From Methylotenera mobilis 13 (GTDB taxonomy: Bacteria; Pseudomonadota; Gammaproteobacteria; Burkholderiales; Methylophilaceae): DNA of 64,000 bases. Below the pieces are notes generated by a model that saw only the letters and a program-made list of their open reading frames with translations, did no database searches and was not told the DNA's origin. Position numbers and translations under genes: made by a program. Below, piece after piece: positions 10,101 through 18,525 of this stretch; position 1 is the stretch's first letter; every line of letters starts with the position of its first letter. Location of the stretch: positions 469,262 to 533,261 of the forward strand of contig NZ_KB913035.1 in assembly GCF_000384255.1 (NCBI RefSeq). Reading direction: 5' to 3'.

Positions 10101-10628
10101 ATGCCTATCAAATCCCTAATCCGCACTATCCCACATTACCCAAAACAGGGTATCCAGTTCCGTGATATCACCACTTTACTCAAAGACCCCATTGGCTTTC
10201 GGATGGTGGTAGATGCACTTGCACAGCATTATGCTAGCCAGCACATCGACAAAATCGCAGGGATTGAGGCACGCGGATTTATTATAGGAGCAGCATTGGC
10301 GTATAAGCTCGGTGTGGGCTTTGTGCCGATTCGTAAATCTGGCAAGTTGCCTGCTGAGACAATTGGGCATGATTACGCCTTAGAGTACGGTGCTGATCGT
10401 GTTGAGATTCATACTGATGCAATTGCTCAAGGTGAGCAGGTATTGTTGGTGGATGATCTAATTGCGACAGGCGGTACAGCTGAAGCTGCTGCCGCGTTAA
10501 TACAAAAATTAGGTGGTGTAGTCATGGGTTGTGCGTTTGTGATTAACTTGCCTGATTTAGGTGGCTCAGAGCGTCTAGCTGAAAGTGATCTCAAGCCTTT
10601 TTCACTTTGCGAGTTTGAAGGCGATTAA
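10101..10628 (+). CDS. apt: Adenine phosphoribosyltransferase
   Basis: Salvages adenine with PRPP to AMP. It is 175 residues from the ATG; a GTG two codons earlier is the alternative start. Diagnostic segments are IPHYPKQGIQFRDITTLL, GIEARGFIIGAALAYKLGVGFVPIRK, KLPAETI and the PRPP-binding loop VLLVDDLIATGGTAEAA near residue 115. The C-terminal INLPDLGGSERL matches Apt rather than other phosphoribosyltransferases. It is a cytoplasmic housekeeping gene. Confidence 0.95.
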   Translation: MPIKSLIRTIPHYPKQGIQFRDITTLLKDPIGFRMVVDALAQHYASQHIDKIAGIEARGFIIGAALAYKLGVGFVPIRKSGKLPAETIGHDYALEYGADRVEIHTDAIAQGEQVLLVDDLIATGGTAEAAAALIQKLGGVVMGCAFVINLPDLGGSERLAESDLKPFSLCEFEGD

Positions 10629-10745
10629 TCTCTGCTTTCATCGAGTTGCGCTAGTTACTCGTCGCGTCAAAGGTGTTAAAGTATCTAGATTATTGTTGCC
10701 GATTATTTATCGCACTTACCTACACCAATTTATTGAAACCATACT

Positions 10746-11141
10746 ATGCCGGTCACCCAACTTAATCATTACAACCTACGCACGCCTTATGAGACGATGC
10801 TTAAACTCAAGGATTTTTATTGTGATGTATTGGGTTTAAAAGTCGGCCCACGTGAGGGGTTTACTAGCAGAGGCTTTTGGCTATATATTGGTGATACACA
10901 CGTGTTGCACTTAGCGGAGTATCGGGGCGAAGGTGAGCCGTTAACCAATGTACTGACAACGATTGATCATGTGTCATTTACTTGTACTGACATGCCAGCA
11001 ATGGAAGCGCATCTGAAGCATCACAATATTCACTATACAACGCGCGATTTACCAGTGTTAAACGTGAAGCAGATTAACTTTAAAGATCCTGTCGGTAATG
11101 GTATAGAGTTGTTTTTCTATATGGAAAACGAAAGCGTTTAA
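10746..11141 (+). CDS. VOC-family (glyoxalase/dioxygenase superfamily) protein
   Basis: A 131-residue protein with the paired beta-alpha-beta pattern of vicinal-oxygen-chelate proteins. His near residue 8 (LNHYNLRT) and the family segments KLKDFYCDVLGLKVG, THVLHLAEY, IDHVSFTC and FKDPVGNGIELFF carry the expected metal ligands (His, His, Glu). The substrate is unknown. It stands alone, 117 bp after apt. Membership is firm but function is open. Confidence 0.85.
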   Translation: MPVTQLNHYNLRTPYETMLKLKDFYCDVLGLKVGPREGFTSRGFWLYIGDTHVLHLAEYRGEGEPLTNVLTTIDHVSFTCTDMPAMEAHLKHHNIHYTTRDLPVLNVKQINFKDPVGNGIELFFYMENESV

Positions 11142-11246
11142 TCGGCAATCTTGCTAAGCATGGTCCCATGAGAACTATCTAGCAATATAGTTTGTCATAG
11201 GCGTATGAAAACAAAAAATCATAAATATTAATTTGGAGCGTATGGT

Positions 11247-12056
11247 ATGGCTATGCAATTTCAAAGGTGGTTTAGTAAGGTAGTAGTAGCTACTGGCTTG
11301 TCTTTAGCTTTTATTGCTAACACGTATGCAGAGGCTGACCCAAAACTGTGGCCAGTGATGAAAGAGGCTTTCTTTGCTAAAAGAGAGATGAAGGAAGTTG
11401 ACTTCATTAAGATTGAAGCGCCTAAACGTGCAGAGAGCGGTGCGCAAGTGCCAGTATCTTATAGCATTGATAATGCGGCAGCGAACGGTGTGGTAATTAA
11501 AAAGCTATATGCTTTTGTTGATGCAAATCCGATTCCACTCACAGCGACTTATCATTTAACAGATGCGCTAGGTAACTTTCAGTTATCGACACGTATTCGT
11601 TTTGAGACAGATGCTTATGTGCGTTTAGTGGGTGAAACGGCGGATGGTCAGTTATATTTGGCTTCACGCGTAATTCGTGCTGCAGGCGGCTGTGGTGGCA
11701 TGGTGGAGAACAATGAAGCTGAAATCCGTGCCGCGGCAGGGCGAATTAAAATGAATGTAGAAACGCCGGTTAAAGTGGGTACACCAACGACAGCAACATT
11801 CAATATTAAGCACATTATGCGGACTGGCTTACAGCGTGACTTGGTTTCTCAGGGTTATGTGCCAGCTTTTTATATCAACAAAGTTGATTTTGTTTACGGC
11901 GGAAAACCTTTAATGACGGTGGATGTTGGGGTTGGCACTGCAGAAGACCCATATTTCAAATTTAGTTTTATTCCAGCTACGGCTGGCAAGCTAGAGGCGG
12001 TAGCAACCGATAATGAAGGTAAAACATTTAGCCAACAATATGAAGTGAAGATATAG
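11247..12056 (+). CDS. Fused SoxYZ-like carrier of the quinoprotein-dehydrogenase-associated type
   Basis: A 269-residue exported protein: signal peptide about 1-27, then a SoxY-like half ending in the sulfur-carrier motif GGCGG with Cys149, then a SoxZ-like half (about 160-269). In sulfur oxidisers SoxY and SoxZ are separate subunits. Here they are one chain, as in the family linked to PQQ-dependent alcohol dehydrogenases. That link agrees with the pqqA gene 2.2 kb downstream. No sox catalytic genes are near. GGAGCG precedes the start, and a strong terminator follows. The exact reaction is unknown. Confidence 0.85.
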   Translation: MAMQFQRWFSKVVVATGLSLAFIANTYAEADPKLWPVMKEAFFAKREMKEVDFIKIEAPKRAESGAQVPVSYSIDNAAANGVVIKKLYAFVDANPIPLTATYHLTDALGNFQLSTRIRFETDAYVRLVGETADGQLYLASRVIRAAGGCGGMVENNEAEIRAAAGRIKMNVETPVKVGTPTTATFNIKHIMRTGLQRDLVSQGYVPAFYINKVDFVYGGKPLMTVDVGVGTAEDPYFKFSFIPATAGKLEAVATDNEGKTFSQQYEVKI

Positions 12057-12091
12057 CGCTTAAGTTCATCTTTAATTAACGGTTAACAATG

Positions 12092-12122
12092 AAAAGGCCT
12101 CCGATGTGAGGTCTTTTTTTTA
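12092..12122 (+). terminator. Intrinsic terminator after the SoxYZ-like gene
   Basis: AGGCCTC pairs with GAGGTCT (one G-U) across a 6-nt loop, flanked by AAAA and followed by eight T residues. Confidence 0.9.
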
Positions 12123-12206
12123 ACCATTTTTATATAGTGGAAATTTTCTAGGTGGGATATATAATGCGATGTTAAAATTAGGCTGTTGAAAATTAAGGAC
12201 TATTTG

Positions 12207-12626
12207 ATGAAAAGCTATCGTAAAGAACTTTGGTTTAACCCACCGACACGCGTTGCATTTATTCGCATTACCGAGCAAATTCGTGAATGTTTGCGTGAAA
12301 GTGGCGTGCGTGAGGGCTTGGTGTTGGTGAATGCGATGCATATTACAGCGAGTGTATTTATTAACGATGATGAGCGCGGCTTGCATCATGACTATACTCA
12401 GTGGTTGGAGCGTCTTGCACCACATGAGCCTGTGAGTAGCTATCGCCACAATGATACGGGTGAAGATAATGCGGATGCGCATATGAAGCGTCAAATCATG
12501 GGACGTGAGGTTGTGGTGGCCGTCACTAATGGTGACCTTGATTTTGGCCCCTGGGAACAGATATTTTACGGTGAGTTTGATGGCAGACGTAAGAAGCGTG
12601 TGCTTGTGAAAATTATTGGTGAATAA
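12207..12626 (+). CDS. yjbQ: YjbQ/UPF0047 family protein
   Basis: A 139-residue protein of the YjbQ family. The family is annotated as having a secondary thiamine-phosphate synthase activity, but its in vivo role is unclear. Recognisable segments are [41 protein letters not shown] (the conserved His/Glu/Asn-rich centre) and [28 protein letters not shown]. The ATG at 12207 has AAGGAC 7 nt upstream, preferred over an in-frame TTG at 12186. Confidence 0.9.
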   Translation: MKSYRKELWFNPPTRVAFIRITEQIRECLRESGVREGLVLVNAMHITASVFINDDERGLHHDYTQWLERLAPHEPVSSYRHNDTGEDNADAHMKRQIMGREVVVAVTNGDLDFGPWEQIFYGEFDGRRKKRVLVKIIGE

Positions 12627-12770
12627 AACCAAAACAACATCTCCATACGGTGTTGCAAATTTAAAAAGAGCACCTTACATATGATTGATATGCCGCGGCG
12701 CTCTTTTCTAATTTGCGCCTTATCTGGCTTCGTTCTTTTGATTTTATAGAGATTAAGTGAAGTAATAGTG

Positions 12771-14117
12771 ATGAAAATACCTGAACTTTTAGCCCCAGCG
12801 GGCGATTTAGATCGTATGCGTACTGCATTTGATTATGGAGCAGATGCGATTTATGCAGGACAGCCGCGTTATAGTTTACGTGCACGCAATAATGATTTTA
12901 CGATGGCCAACCTTGAGATCGGTATTAACGAGGCACATGCGCGTGGTAAAAAGTTTTTTGTGGCCAGTAACATTGCGCCACATAACGCTAAAGTTAAAAC
13001 TTACATGGCAGATATGGCGCCTGTGATTGCAATGCGTCCAGATGCTTTGATTATGTCTGATCCTGGCTTGATTATGATGGTGCGTGAGAAGTGGCCTGAA
13101 ATGCCAGTGCATCTTTCTGTACAGGCGAACACGGTGAACTTTGCGACGGTGAAGTTTTGGCAAAGTTTAGGGTTGTCGCGTGTGATTCTGTCACGTGAGT
13201 TGTCTTTAGATGAAATTGAAGATATCCGTCAGCAATGCCCTGAAATGGAATTAGAAGTTTTTGTGCATGGTGCTTTATGTATTGCTTATTCTGGTCGTTG
13301 TTTGCTTTCAGGTTACTTTAACCAGCGCGATCCGAATCAAGGTACTTGTACCAATAGCTGCCGTTGGGATTATAAAGTGCATGATGCGGCAGAAGACGCT
13401 GCCGGTGTGATACGTCTTGATGAGTTTGACTTTAAAGCAGAGATGGAAAAATCAAGCTTGTCTGGCTGTGGCAGTTTGCCGCGCCACCCGTTAGCTGACA
13501 AAGTTTATCTGATTGAGGAAAAAGGGCGTCCAGGCGAGTTGCTCCCTATTGAAGAAGATGAGCATGGTACTTACATCATGAACAGTAAAGATTTGCGAGC
13601 GATTGAGCACGTGGAGCGCTTGATTAAAATGGGGGTGGATTCGCTTAAGATTGAGGGGCGGACTAAATCACGTTACTACGTCGCACGTACTTGCCAAAAC
13701 TATCGTCAGGCGATTGATGATGCGCTAGCAGGGCGACCATTTGACTGGAACTTGCTAGGTGATTTAGAAAACTTGGCTAACCGTGGCTATACCGATGGGT
13801 TTTACCAGCGTCATCACACCGCAGAGCACCAAAACTACAAGCAAGGTTATTCAAGCTCTAACCGCAGTTTATATGTGGGTGATGTAGTGGCTTATGATGC
13901 TGAGAAAGGCTTGGCAGATATTGAAGCGCGCAACAAGTTTGCCGTGGGCGACCGTTTACAGGTGATACACCCGACTGGTAATCAAGATATTGTGGTTGAA
14001 ACCATGTTCAATAAAAAAGGTGATCCGATACAAGAGGCCTCCGGTAGCGGTTACTACGTGAAACTACCCATTGTTGCAGCTGATTTGAATAATGCGATGG
14101 TAGTGAAGTATTTATAA
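12771..14117 (+). CDS. trhP: Peptidase U32-family tRNA hydroxylation protein TrhP (YegQ)
   Basis: A 449-residue member of the U32 family. E. coli YegQ/TrhP takes part in prephenate-dependent 5-hydroxyuridine formation at tRNA position 34. The start LLAPAGDLDRMRTAFDYGADAIYAG is diagnostic. The segment VFVHGALCIAYSGRCLLSGY, followed by GTCTNSCRW, holds the conserved cysteines that probably bind an Fe-S cluster. The length matches YegQ (about 450). The ATG is preceded by a weak ribosome site, and a GTG codon lies one triplet earlier. It stands alone and ends at a bidirectional terminator. Confidence 0.92.
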   Translation: MKIPELLAPAGDLDRMRTAFDYGADAIYAGQPRYSLRARNNDFTMANLEIGINEAHARGKKFFVASNIAPHNAKVKTYMADMAPVIAMRPDALIMSDPGLIMMVREKWPEMPVHLSVQANTVNFATVKFWQSLGLSRVILSRELSLDEIEDIRQQCPEMELEVFVHGALCIAYSGRCLLSGYFNQRDPNQGTCTNSCRWDYKVHDAAEDAAGVIRLDEFDFKAEMEKSSLSGCGSLPRHPLADKVYLIEEKGRPGELLPIEEDEHGTYIMNSKDLRAIEHVERLIKMGVDSLKIEGRTKSRYYVARTCQNYRQAIDDALAGRPFDWNLLGDLENLANRGYTDGFYQRHHTAEHQNYKQGYSSSNRSLYVGDVVAYDAEKGLADIEARNKFAVGDRLQVIHPTGNQDIVVETMFNKKGDPIQEASGSGYYVKLPIVAADLNNAMVVKYL

Positions 14118-14184
14118 GGTTGGTGTGTAAAGTTTGGCTGTCATGGCTATACGTATATAGTGTGGTAAAACTATGAGTTTAATA

Positions 14185-14214
14185 AAAAGGGGAGCGATTG
14201 CTCCCCTTTTTTAT
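14185..14214. terminator. Bidirectional terminator between trhP and pqqA
   Basis: GGGGAGC/GCTCCCC with a 4-nt loop, bordered by an A-run on the left and a T-run on the right. It can therefore end both the rightward trhP transcript and the leftward pqqA transcript. Confidence 0.93.
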
Positions 14215-14228
14215 TGCAGAAAAACGGA

Positions 14229-14300
14229 TTACTTGTTCATTACATACATCGTTACTTCAAAGCCAAAACGCATTTCAGTTGCTGATGGTGATGTCCACAT
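14229..14300 (-). CDS. pqqA: PqqA, precursor peptide of pyrroloquinoline quinone
   Basis: A 23-residue ribosomal peptide, MWTSPSATEMRFGFEVTMYV then MNK. It carries the family core E-V-T-x-Y, whose Glu and Tyr side chains are cross-linked by PqqE to build PQQ. GGAGAA lies 6 nt before the ATG on the minus strand, and the shared terminator ends it. No pqqB-E genes follow here, so processing enzymes must be encoded elsewhere. Free-standing pqqA copies are known in methylotrophs, where PQQ serves the periplasmic methanol dehydrogenases. Confidence 0.92.
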   Translation of the reverse strand: MWTSPSATEMRFGFEVTMYVMNK

Positions 14301-14580
14301 GATTATTCTCCACATTAAGTTAAAGATAGAACTAGTATTTTTGGGCTTGCAGTATTGCTAGTTCGTTAAAAACATTGTGCGCTTATCTGCATATTGATGA
14401 GCTATTAGTATTCATGAATGCCACTTAAGAAAAATCATGAGATGGCACCAGTGACTTGGCGTATATCAACTTGTTAAGTTTTTCAGCCTGACTAGTCGAT
14501 CTTTGTGTATCTAAGAATGTGATCAGCGTTGGAGTAATAAGGGTAAATAATAGTTTACTAATTTAGTCACCAATTATGTG

Positions 14581-14610
14581 TTGACATATTAAATGAGAAT
14601 GATTATCATT
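14581..14610 (+). promoter_or_regulatory. Promoter overlapped by a Fur box
   Basis: TTGACA (14581-14586) is 17 bp from TATCAT (14604-14609). The -10 is part of a near-palindrome AATGAGAATGATTATCATT (14592-14610), which matches the Fur consensus closely. Fur-Fe binding would block the -10, so the downstream small genes and the S4 paralog should be induced by iron starvation. Confidence 0.88.
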
Positions 14611-14638
14611 TATTTAAATTCCTAGATTGGAGTACGTC

Positions 14639-14848
14639 ATGAGTAAGCAGTTAATTATTAGCCAAGCCAAACTGACAGGTAATGAAGATTGCAAAGTGCT
14701 TTATAACAAAGCAAAAGACATTGTTGAGCTTGAAATTGGAGACACTTCATTGCGGCTAGAGGTGCGTAATTTTTTCATGATGAATGAAATGATGCGCAAG
14801 GCAGTGGCAAGGTTGGTGATGCAAACTGAGTTGCATCAAGTGCAGTAA
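14639..14848 (+). CDS. Small protein of unknown function, Fur-controlled
   Basis: A 69-residue protein starting MSKQLIISQAKLTGNEDCK, with ribosome site TTGGAG. I do not recognise a named family. Its centre (VELEIGDTSLRLEVRNFFMMNEMMRKAV) resembles the product at 16221-16493 (VAELELGAISLRIDAS...), so the two are probably paralogs. Its place directly behind a Fur box and upstream of hemP, tonB and exbBD suggests a role in iron or heme uptake. No signal peptide or membrane segment is seen. Confidence 0.75.
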   Translation: MSKQLIISQAKLTGNEDCKVLYNKAKDIVELEIGDTSLRLEVRNFFMMNEMMRKAVARLVMQTELHQVQ

Positions 14849-14876
14849 TTTAGCGAATAAAACAAATGAGGTAATT

Positions 14877-15176
14877 ATGCAAAAACAAGTATCAGCATTG
14901 AAAGCACCCAGCGAGCTATTTGACCCTGAGTTGCCAACGTCTAGAGAGCTAATGGCGGCCATATGTTGTGTAGCTACGCAGTATGCGCTTAAGCCGTCAC
15001 ATGAGTTGGCGGTGTTGGCGAGTGAGTTGGCTCATAAGTTAACAGCACCTGAGTATGCAGATACCAAGCTGATTGAAGATATTGCTGAGCGTTTGGTGAA
15101 GCAATGGCAGGTAATCGTTAGTGAGTATGGTGCTGAAGACAATTGGTTGATGGCAACACATAACACATTGCAATAA
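14877..15176 (+). CDS. Small helical protein of unknown function
   Basis: A 99-residue, mostly helical soluble protein (MQKQVSALKAPSELFDPELP...). It lies 28 bp after the previous small gene and 29 bp before the S4 paralog, so the three form one iron-regulated operon. There is one Cys-Cys pair (AAICCVAT). No signal peptide or known motif is seen. GAGG precedes the start with suitable spacing. The function cannot be assigned. Confidence 0.75.
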   Translation: MQKQVSALKAPSELFDPELPTSRELMAAICCVATQYALKPSHELAVLASELAHKLTAPEYADTKLIEDIAERLVKQWQVIVSEYGAEDNWLMATHNTLQ

Positions 15177-15205
15177 GTTATATATTAATTAGATAAGGAA
15201 ACAAG

Positions 15206-15823
15206 ATGTCTCGATTTATTGGCCCACGATTAAAAGTGATGCGTGCTTTAGGGGTGGATTTACCTGGATTGTCACGTAAAACCATTGAAGCACGCCCAAC
15301 ACCACCAGGCCAGCACGGTAATAAAGCATCGCGCAAGCGCCGCTCTGATTTTGGTGTGAAATTACAGGAAAAACAAAAAATTCGCTTCAATTACGGGTTG
15401 ACCGAGACGCAGATGCGTAGATTGATACTGGATGCGCGTAAAGGTAAAGAGCCAACAGGCGAGCGTTTGTTGCAATTGCTGGAGCGCAGAATGGATAACG
15501 TAGTTTTCCGTGCTGGATTTGCACCTACGGTAATTGCTGCAAGGCAGTTAGTGAGCCATGGTCACCTCATGTTAAACGGTAAGCCAGCGAACATCCCGTC
15601 GATTAGATTGAATGTCGGTGATGAAATCGCTGTTAAGGCCAAAAGTAAGCATATCCCAATGGTGGTGGAAACTGTTAAGCAGCCGTCTTTAGAGCGACCA
15701 GAGTGGCTAAGTTGGGATGCGAGCACACAAGTGGTCAAGGTAGCACATTTGCCGGCGGTGAGCGATGTGCCCTTCCCTGTGGATGTGCAGTTGGTGGTTG
15801 AATATTATGCTAACCGCGTGTAG
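15206..15823 (+). CDS. rpsD: Ribosomal protein S4 paralog
   Basis: A 205-residue S4-family protein: the N-terminal S4 domain (SRFIGPRLKVMRALG, PGQHGNKASRKRRSDFGVKLQEKQK), then the S4 RNA-binding fold (RMDNVVFRAGFAPTVIAARQLVSHGHLMLNGK). It is not in a ribosomal or alpha-operon context. It sits alone behind two small Fur-controlled genes, so it is probably the second, non-housekeeping copy. No zinc-binding cysteines are present. Such copies can replace the normal protein or carry out a regulatory role; which applies here is unknown. Ribosome site AAGGAA. Confidence 0.9.
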   Translation: MSRFIGPRLKVMRALGVDLPGLSRKTIEARPTPPGQHGNKASRKRRSDFGVKLQEKQKIRFNYGLTETQMRRLILDARKGKEPTGERLLQLLERRMDNVVFRAGFAPTVIAARQLVSHGHLMLNGKPANIPSIRLNVGDEIAVKAKSKHIPMVVETVKQPSLERPEWLSWDASTQVVKVAHLPAVSDVPFPVDVQLVVEYYANRV

Positions 15824-15991
15824 CGGCTGGCAACAGAATTTGAGTTGCCCCTAACAGCGGCTCAAATGTAGTACTGCATGGCAACATGCGTCTCCTTGAT
15901 CTTAACCGATCATTTTATGGTTGCATTAAGTTTAATTGCTTATGTAAGTCGGCCATCTTTTTAATTTTAGTGACTCAATTGGGCTGCCATC

Positions 15992-16213
15992 ATGAAAATT
16001 ATTACTAATTTAACCTCTAAAGAACATATGAGTTTTGATATAGCAATTGTGACAGACAGTACACGCACGCAAGATGACATAAAGATTTCTAGAATAAAAA
16101 GATTGAACAGCGACAAGCTGTTTACGAATGTGAAGGAAGTAATGATCGATCACGAGGATGAAACTTATTTTTTACGGATTACTAAACAAAATAAATTGAT
16201 ACTCACTAAATAG
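15992..16213 (+). CDS. HemP-like protein with N-terminal extension
   Basis: A 73-residue protein. Its C-terminal half (SDKLFTNVKEVMIDHEDETYFLRITK, then NKLILTK) matches the HemP/HmuP hemin-uptake family, and the first 35 residues are not recognised. HmuP in related bacteria activates heme-uptake genes. It is followed by the small gene at 16221 with a 7-bp gap. The canonical hemP lies 430 bp further on, so two HemP-type proteins occur in this cluster. Confidence 0.75.
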   Translation: MKIITNLTSKEHMSFDIAIVTDSTRTQDDIKISRIKRLNSDKLFTNVKEVMIDHEDETYFLRITKQNKLILTK

Positions 16214-16220
16214 GTGTGAC

Positions 16221-16493
16221 ATGAAAATTAACAAAGCATTGGAAAGCGTGACAAATAATCAAGCCTCGTGCTTGCGTGTTTTATTGTCTAAGAATGAAAG
16301 TGGCCAAATTATATTTTGTGAGAATTGCAATGTCGCTGAGTTGGAGCTGGGTGCAATTAGCTTGCGTATCGATGCTAGCACTTTGCATACATTAAAAACT
16401 TTATTAGCGGATGCTGATACTAGGCTGGCATTGTATCAACAAGAAAAAGCTATTTATGCGCAACAGTCTGCTATTAACTGTAGCGTTCATTAG
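16221..16493 (+). CDS. Small protein related to the product of 14639-14848
   Basis: A 90-residue protein. The segment NVAELELGAISLRIDASTLHTLKTLL parallels VELEIGDTSLRLEVRNFFMM in the other small protein. It looks soluble and contains CENC, a possible metal pair. It starts 7 bp after the HemP-like gene with an AGGTG ribosome site, so they are co-translated. The family is unknown, and the iron-uptake association is by position only. Confidence 0.7.
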   Translation: MKINKALESVTNNQASCLRVLLSKNESGQIIFCENCNVAELELGAISLRIDASTLHTLKTLLADADTRLALYQQEKAIYAQQSAINCSVH

Positions 16494-16546
16494 TAAGGCA
16501 ATTAAATAAAATCAAATACATAGATAGTAAATGGCGAATAAAGTCA

Positions 16547-16577
16547 TTGACAAATCTAAATGATAACAATTATCATT
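16547..16577 (+). promoter_or_regulatory. Promoter with embedded Fur box upstream of hemP-tonB
   Basis: TTGACA (16547-16552) is followed after 18 bp by TATCAT (16571-16576). The -10 lies in a perfect palindrome, ATGATAA-CAA-TTATCAT (16560-16576), a strong Fur site. It should control hemP, tonB, exbB, exbD and possibly the receptor behind them. Confidence 0.9.
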
Positions 16578-16642
16578 AGCCTTTCTGCTTTGAGTGATTG
16601 ATAGAGTAGAAATCGACAACAAAATAATGAGCCTGATAAATG

Positions 16643-16810
16643 ATGCTTGATGAAAAGAAACATGAAACCAAAGTTGCAGAGCCTTCTGCTGCTAGGGTGA
16701 CAACAAGTGAGCTGTTGTTTTCTGGCGCGCGTGAGTTGGTGATTAAGCACGTTGGTGAAGATTATCGTTTAAGGCTTACCAATCAGGGTAAGTTAATTCT
16801 TACAAAGTAG
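16643..16810 (+). CDS. hemP: Hemin uptake protein HemP
   Basis: A 55-residue protein ending SGARELVIKHVGEDYRLRLT, then NQGKLILTK, the HemP/HmuP family signature. It lies 67 bp behind a Fur-box promoter and 48 bp before tonB. The ATG at 16640 is an alternative one codon earlier. Family members are small regulators of heme receptor expression rather than transporters. No heme receptor of the HmuR type is recognised in this window. Confidence 0.9.
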   Translation: MLDEKKHETKVAEPSAARVTTSELLFSGARELVIKHVGEDYRLRLTNQGKLILTK

Positions 16811-16858
16811 TACTGCTTCAACGGTGTTGCAGTTGATACGAAAAGGTTAGGAGGAAGT

Positions 16859-17692
16859 ATGATGACAAATTCAGAGCTTGCAGTGAATACTCACTTCTCT
16901 TCGGAGCCTTTTTCGAACAGGGTGGAAGCTGCGATTAAATCTAACGTTAAACATCTGCCAATAAACACGCATATTGGTGCAACACGGGTGGACAAAAAAA
17001 CAATCTCTTACAAAATGCTGGCAGCAGTGACCTTGATGCACATGGTGGCTCTGGCGGGCGCGTTGAATGCTAAACCAGAAGCAGCGGCGATTAATAAGTT
17101 AGAAACGCCAATGATGGTGAGCTTGGTGAGCCAAGTGGCAGATGTCCCAAAAGAAATAGCTAAACCGCCAGTAGAGCAAGTCCAGCCTATTAAGAAACCT
17201 GTTGCTCAAAAACCAAAAGTCGTAGAGAAAAAACTGGTAGTGAATGAAGAGGCTGTCAGAAAAATAGAGCAAGTAGAGCCAGCAGTCGTAGAGAAAAACG
17301 AAACTGCTGTGGTTGCTGAAGCTTCCCCGGCGGAGCAGCAACCATTAGCAAAAGCAACAGAAGTGACGGAGAAAGTAGCCACTGAGCAAGTAGTGGCAGA
17401 GCCCGTAATTGAGCCGCCTAGATTTGGAGCAGCCTATTTAAATAACCCTGCACCTGCTTATCCCATGCAAGCAAGACGCATGGGTGAGCAAGGTAAAGTG
17501 CTGCTTAAAGTGTTAGTGTCTCAAGACGGCAAGGCTGAAACAGTTAAAGTGGATACAAGTAGCGGCCATCATAAATTGGATCAGGCAGCGATTGAAGCTG
17601 TTAAAAAATGGAGCTTTGTACCGGCAAAGCGTAGTAACCAGCCAATTAGTGCTTATGTATTGGTACCTGTAAATTTCACATTGAATGGATAA
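16859..17692 (+). CDS. tonB: Energy transducer TonB
   Basis: A 277-residue inner-membrane protein: a cytoplasmic N-terminus, one membrane anchor at about 51-69, a Pro/Lys/Glu/Val-rich periplasmic spacer (about 100-190), and a TonB C-terminal domain (PAPAYPMQARRMGEQGKVLLKVLV..., AAIEAVKKWSFVPA). It transmits the proton-motive force from ExbBD to outer-membrane receptors. The N-terminal cytoplasmic part (50 residues) is longer than usual. A strong GGAGGA ribosome site is present. It is first in a tonB-exbB-exbD set under the Fur box at 16560. Confidence 0.93.
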   Translation: MMTNSELAVNTHFSSEPFSNRVEAAIKSNVKHLPINTHIGATRVDKKTISYKMLAAVTLMHMVALAGALNAKPEAAAINKLETPMMVSLVSQVADVPKEIAKPPVEQVQPIKKPVAQKPKVVEKKLVVNEEAVRKIEQVEPAVVEKNETAVVAEASPAEQQPLAKATEVTEKVATEQVVAEPVIEPPRFGAAYLNNPAPAYPMQARRMGEQGKVLLKVLVSQDGKAETVKVDTSSGHHKLDQAAIEAVKKWSFVPAKRSNQPISAYVLVPVNFTLNG

Positions 17693-17775
17693 ATAGTAAA
17701 ACTAATGAATATGCAGTTAATGCATGGACTAGTCGATAAATTAAGAGTGAACAGATTAAGAATCAAGCGAGGGTA

Positions 17776-18525
17776 ATGATGCAAAACGGGTATGAGTTTA
17801 ATAGTTGGGAATTTATCACGGCGGGTGGGCCAGTTTCTATGTTGGTTGCCTTGATCTTATTAGCAATGTCGGTGGCGAGTTGGTATTTAATCGTGACAAG
17901 AAGCGTTAGTGCATGGCGTATGCGTCGTGCTTATCAGATATTTTTACAGGCATTTTGGCAAGCGCCAAGTGTGGCCGTGGCAATTAAGCAAAGCCAGACT
18001 TATGCTAATACAGGGCTGGCTAGATTGGCAGAAAAAGCGATACTGGCGGCTGAGCACCACAAGATGTGTGCAATAAAAGGATTTGAGATTGTTGCACAAG
18101 ATGAGTTTGTAGCACGTGCCATGAACCGTAGCATTGCAGAAGAAAACGCAAATATGGAAGGCGGCTTAACTGTATTGGCTTCTGTGGGTAGCGTATCGCC
18201 ATTTGTAGGTTTGTTTGGCACGGTGTGGGGGATTTATCATGCACTTGCCAGCATCAGCTTAAGTGGTCAGGCGACTCTAGATAAAGTAGCTGGGCCAGTA
18301 GGTGAAGCTTTGATTATGACGGCATTAGGTTTGGCTGTGGCGATTCCTGCAGTGTTAGCTTATAACGCAATTGTACGTAGTAACCGTGCGTTATCTGTAG
18401 CACTTGAAAAATTTGGCTATGACTTGCATACCTTGATTACAACTGGCGCGGTCATTGGTGCTAAACGAGCACATAAGCAGGGTGCTGCTGACCAAACGAT
18501 GCATGTTGCAGGTGCCGTCGCATGA
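17776..18525 (+). CDS. exbB: TonB-system proton channel protein ExbB
   Basis: A 249-residue MotA/TolQ/ExbB proton channel subunit with three membrane helices (about 18-40, 135-160 and 175-200). The family segments LTVLASVGSVSPFVGLFGTVWGIYHALASI and VAGPVGEALIMTALGLAVAIPAVLAYN are present. It forms the pentameric motor with ExbD that energises TonB. It overlaps exbD by 4 bp (ATGA). The GAGGGTA ribosome site and a double ATG leave a one-codon uncertainty. Confidence 0.94.
   Translation: MMQNGYEFNSWEFITAGGPVSMLVALILLAMSVASWYLIVTRSVSAWRMRRAYQIFLQAFWQAPSVAVAIKQSQTYANTGLARLAEKAILAAEHHKMCAIKGFEIVAQDEFVARAMNRSIAEENANMEGGLTVLASVGSVSPFVGLFGTVWGIYHALASISLSGQATLDKVAGPVGEALIMTALGLAVAIPAVLAYNAIVRSNRALSVALEKFGYDLHTLITTGAVIGAKRAHKQGAADQTMHVAGAVA

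Noticed and set aside
12120..12632. 170-codon ORF antisense to yjbQ
   Set aside because: It lies wholly opposite a recognised gene and has His/Thr-rich shadow composition.
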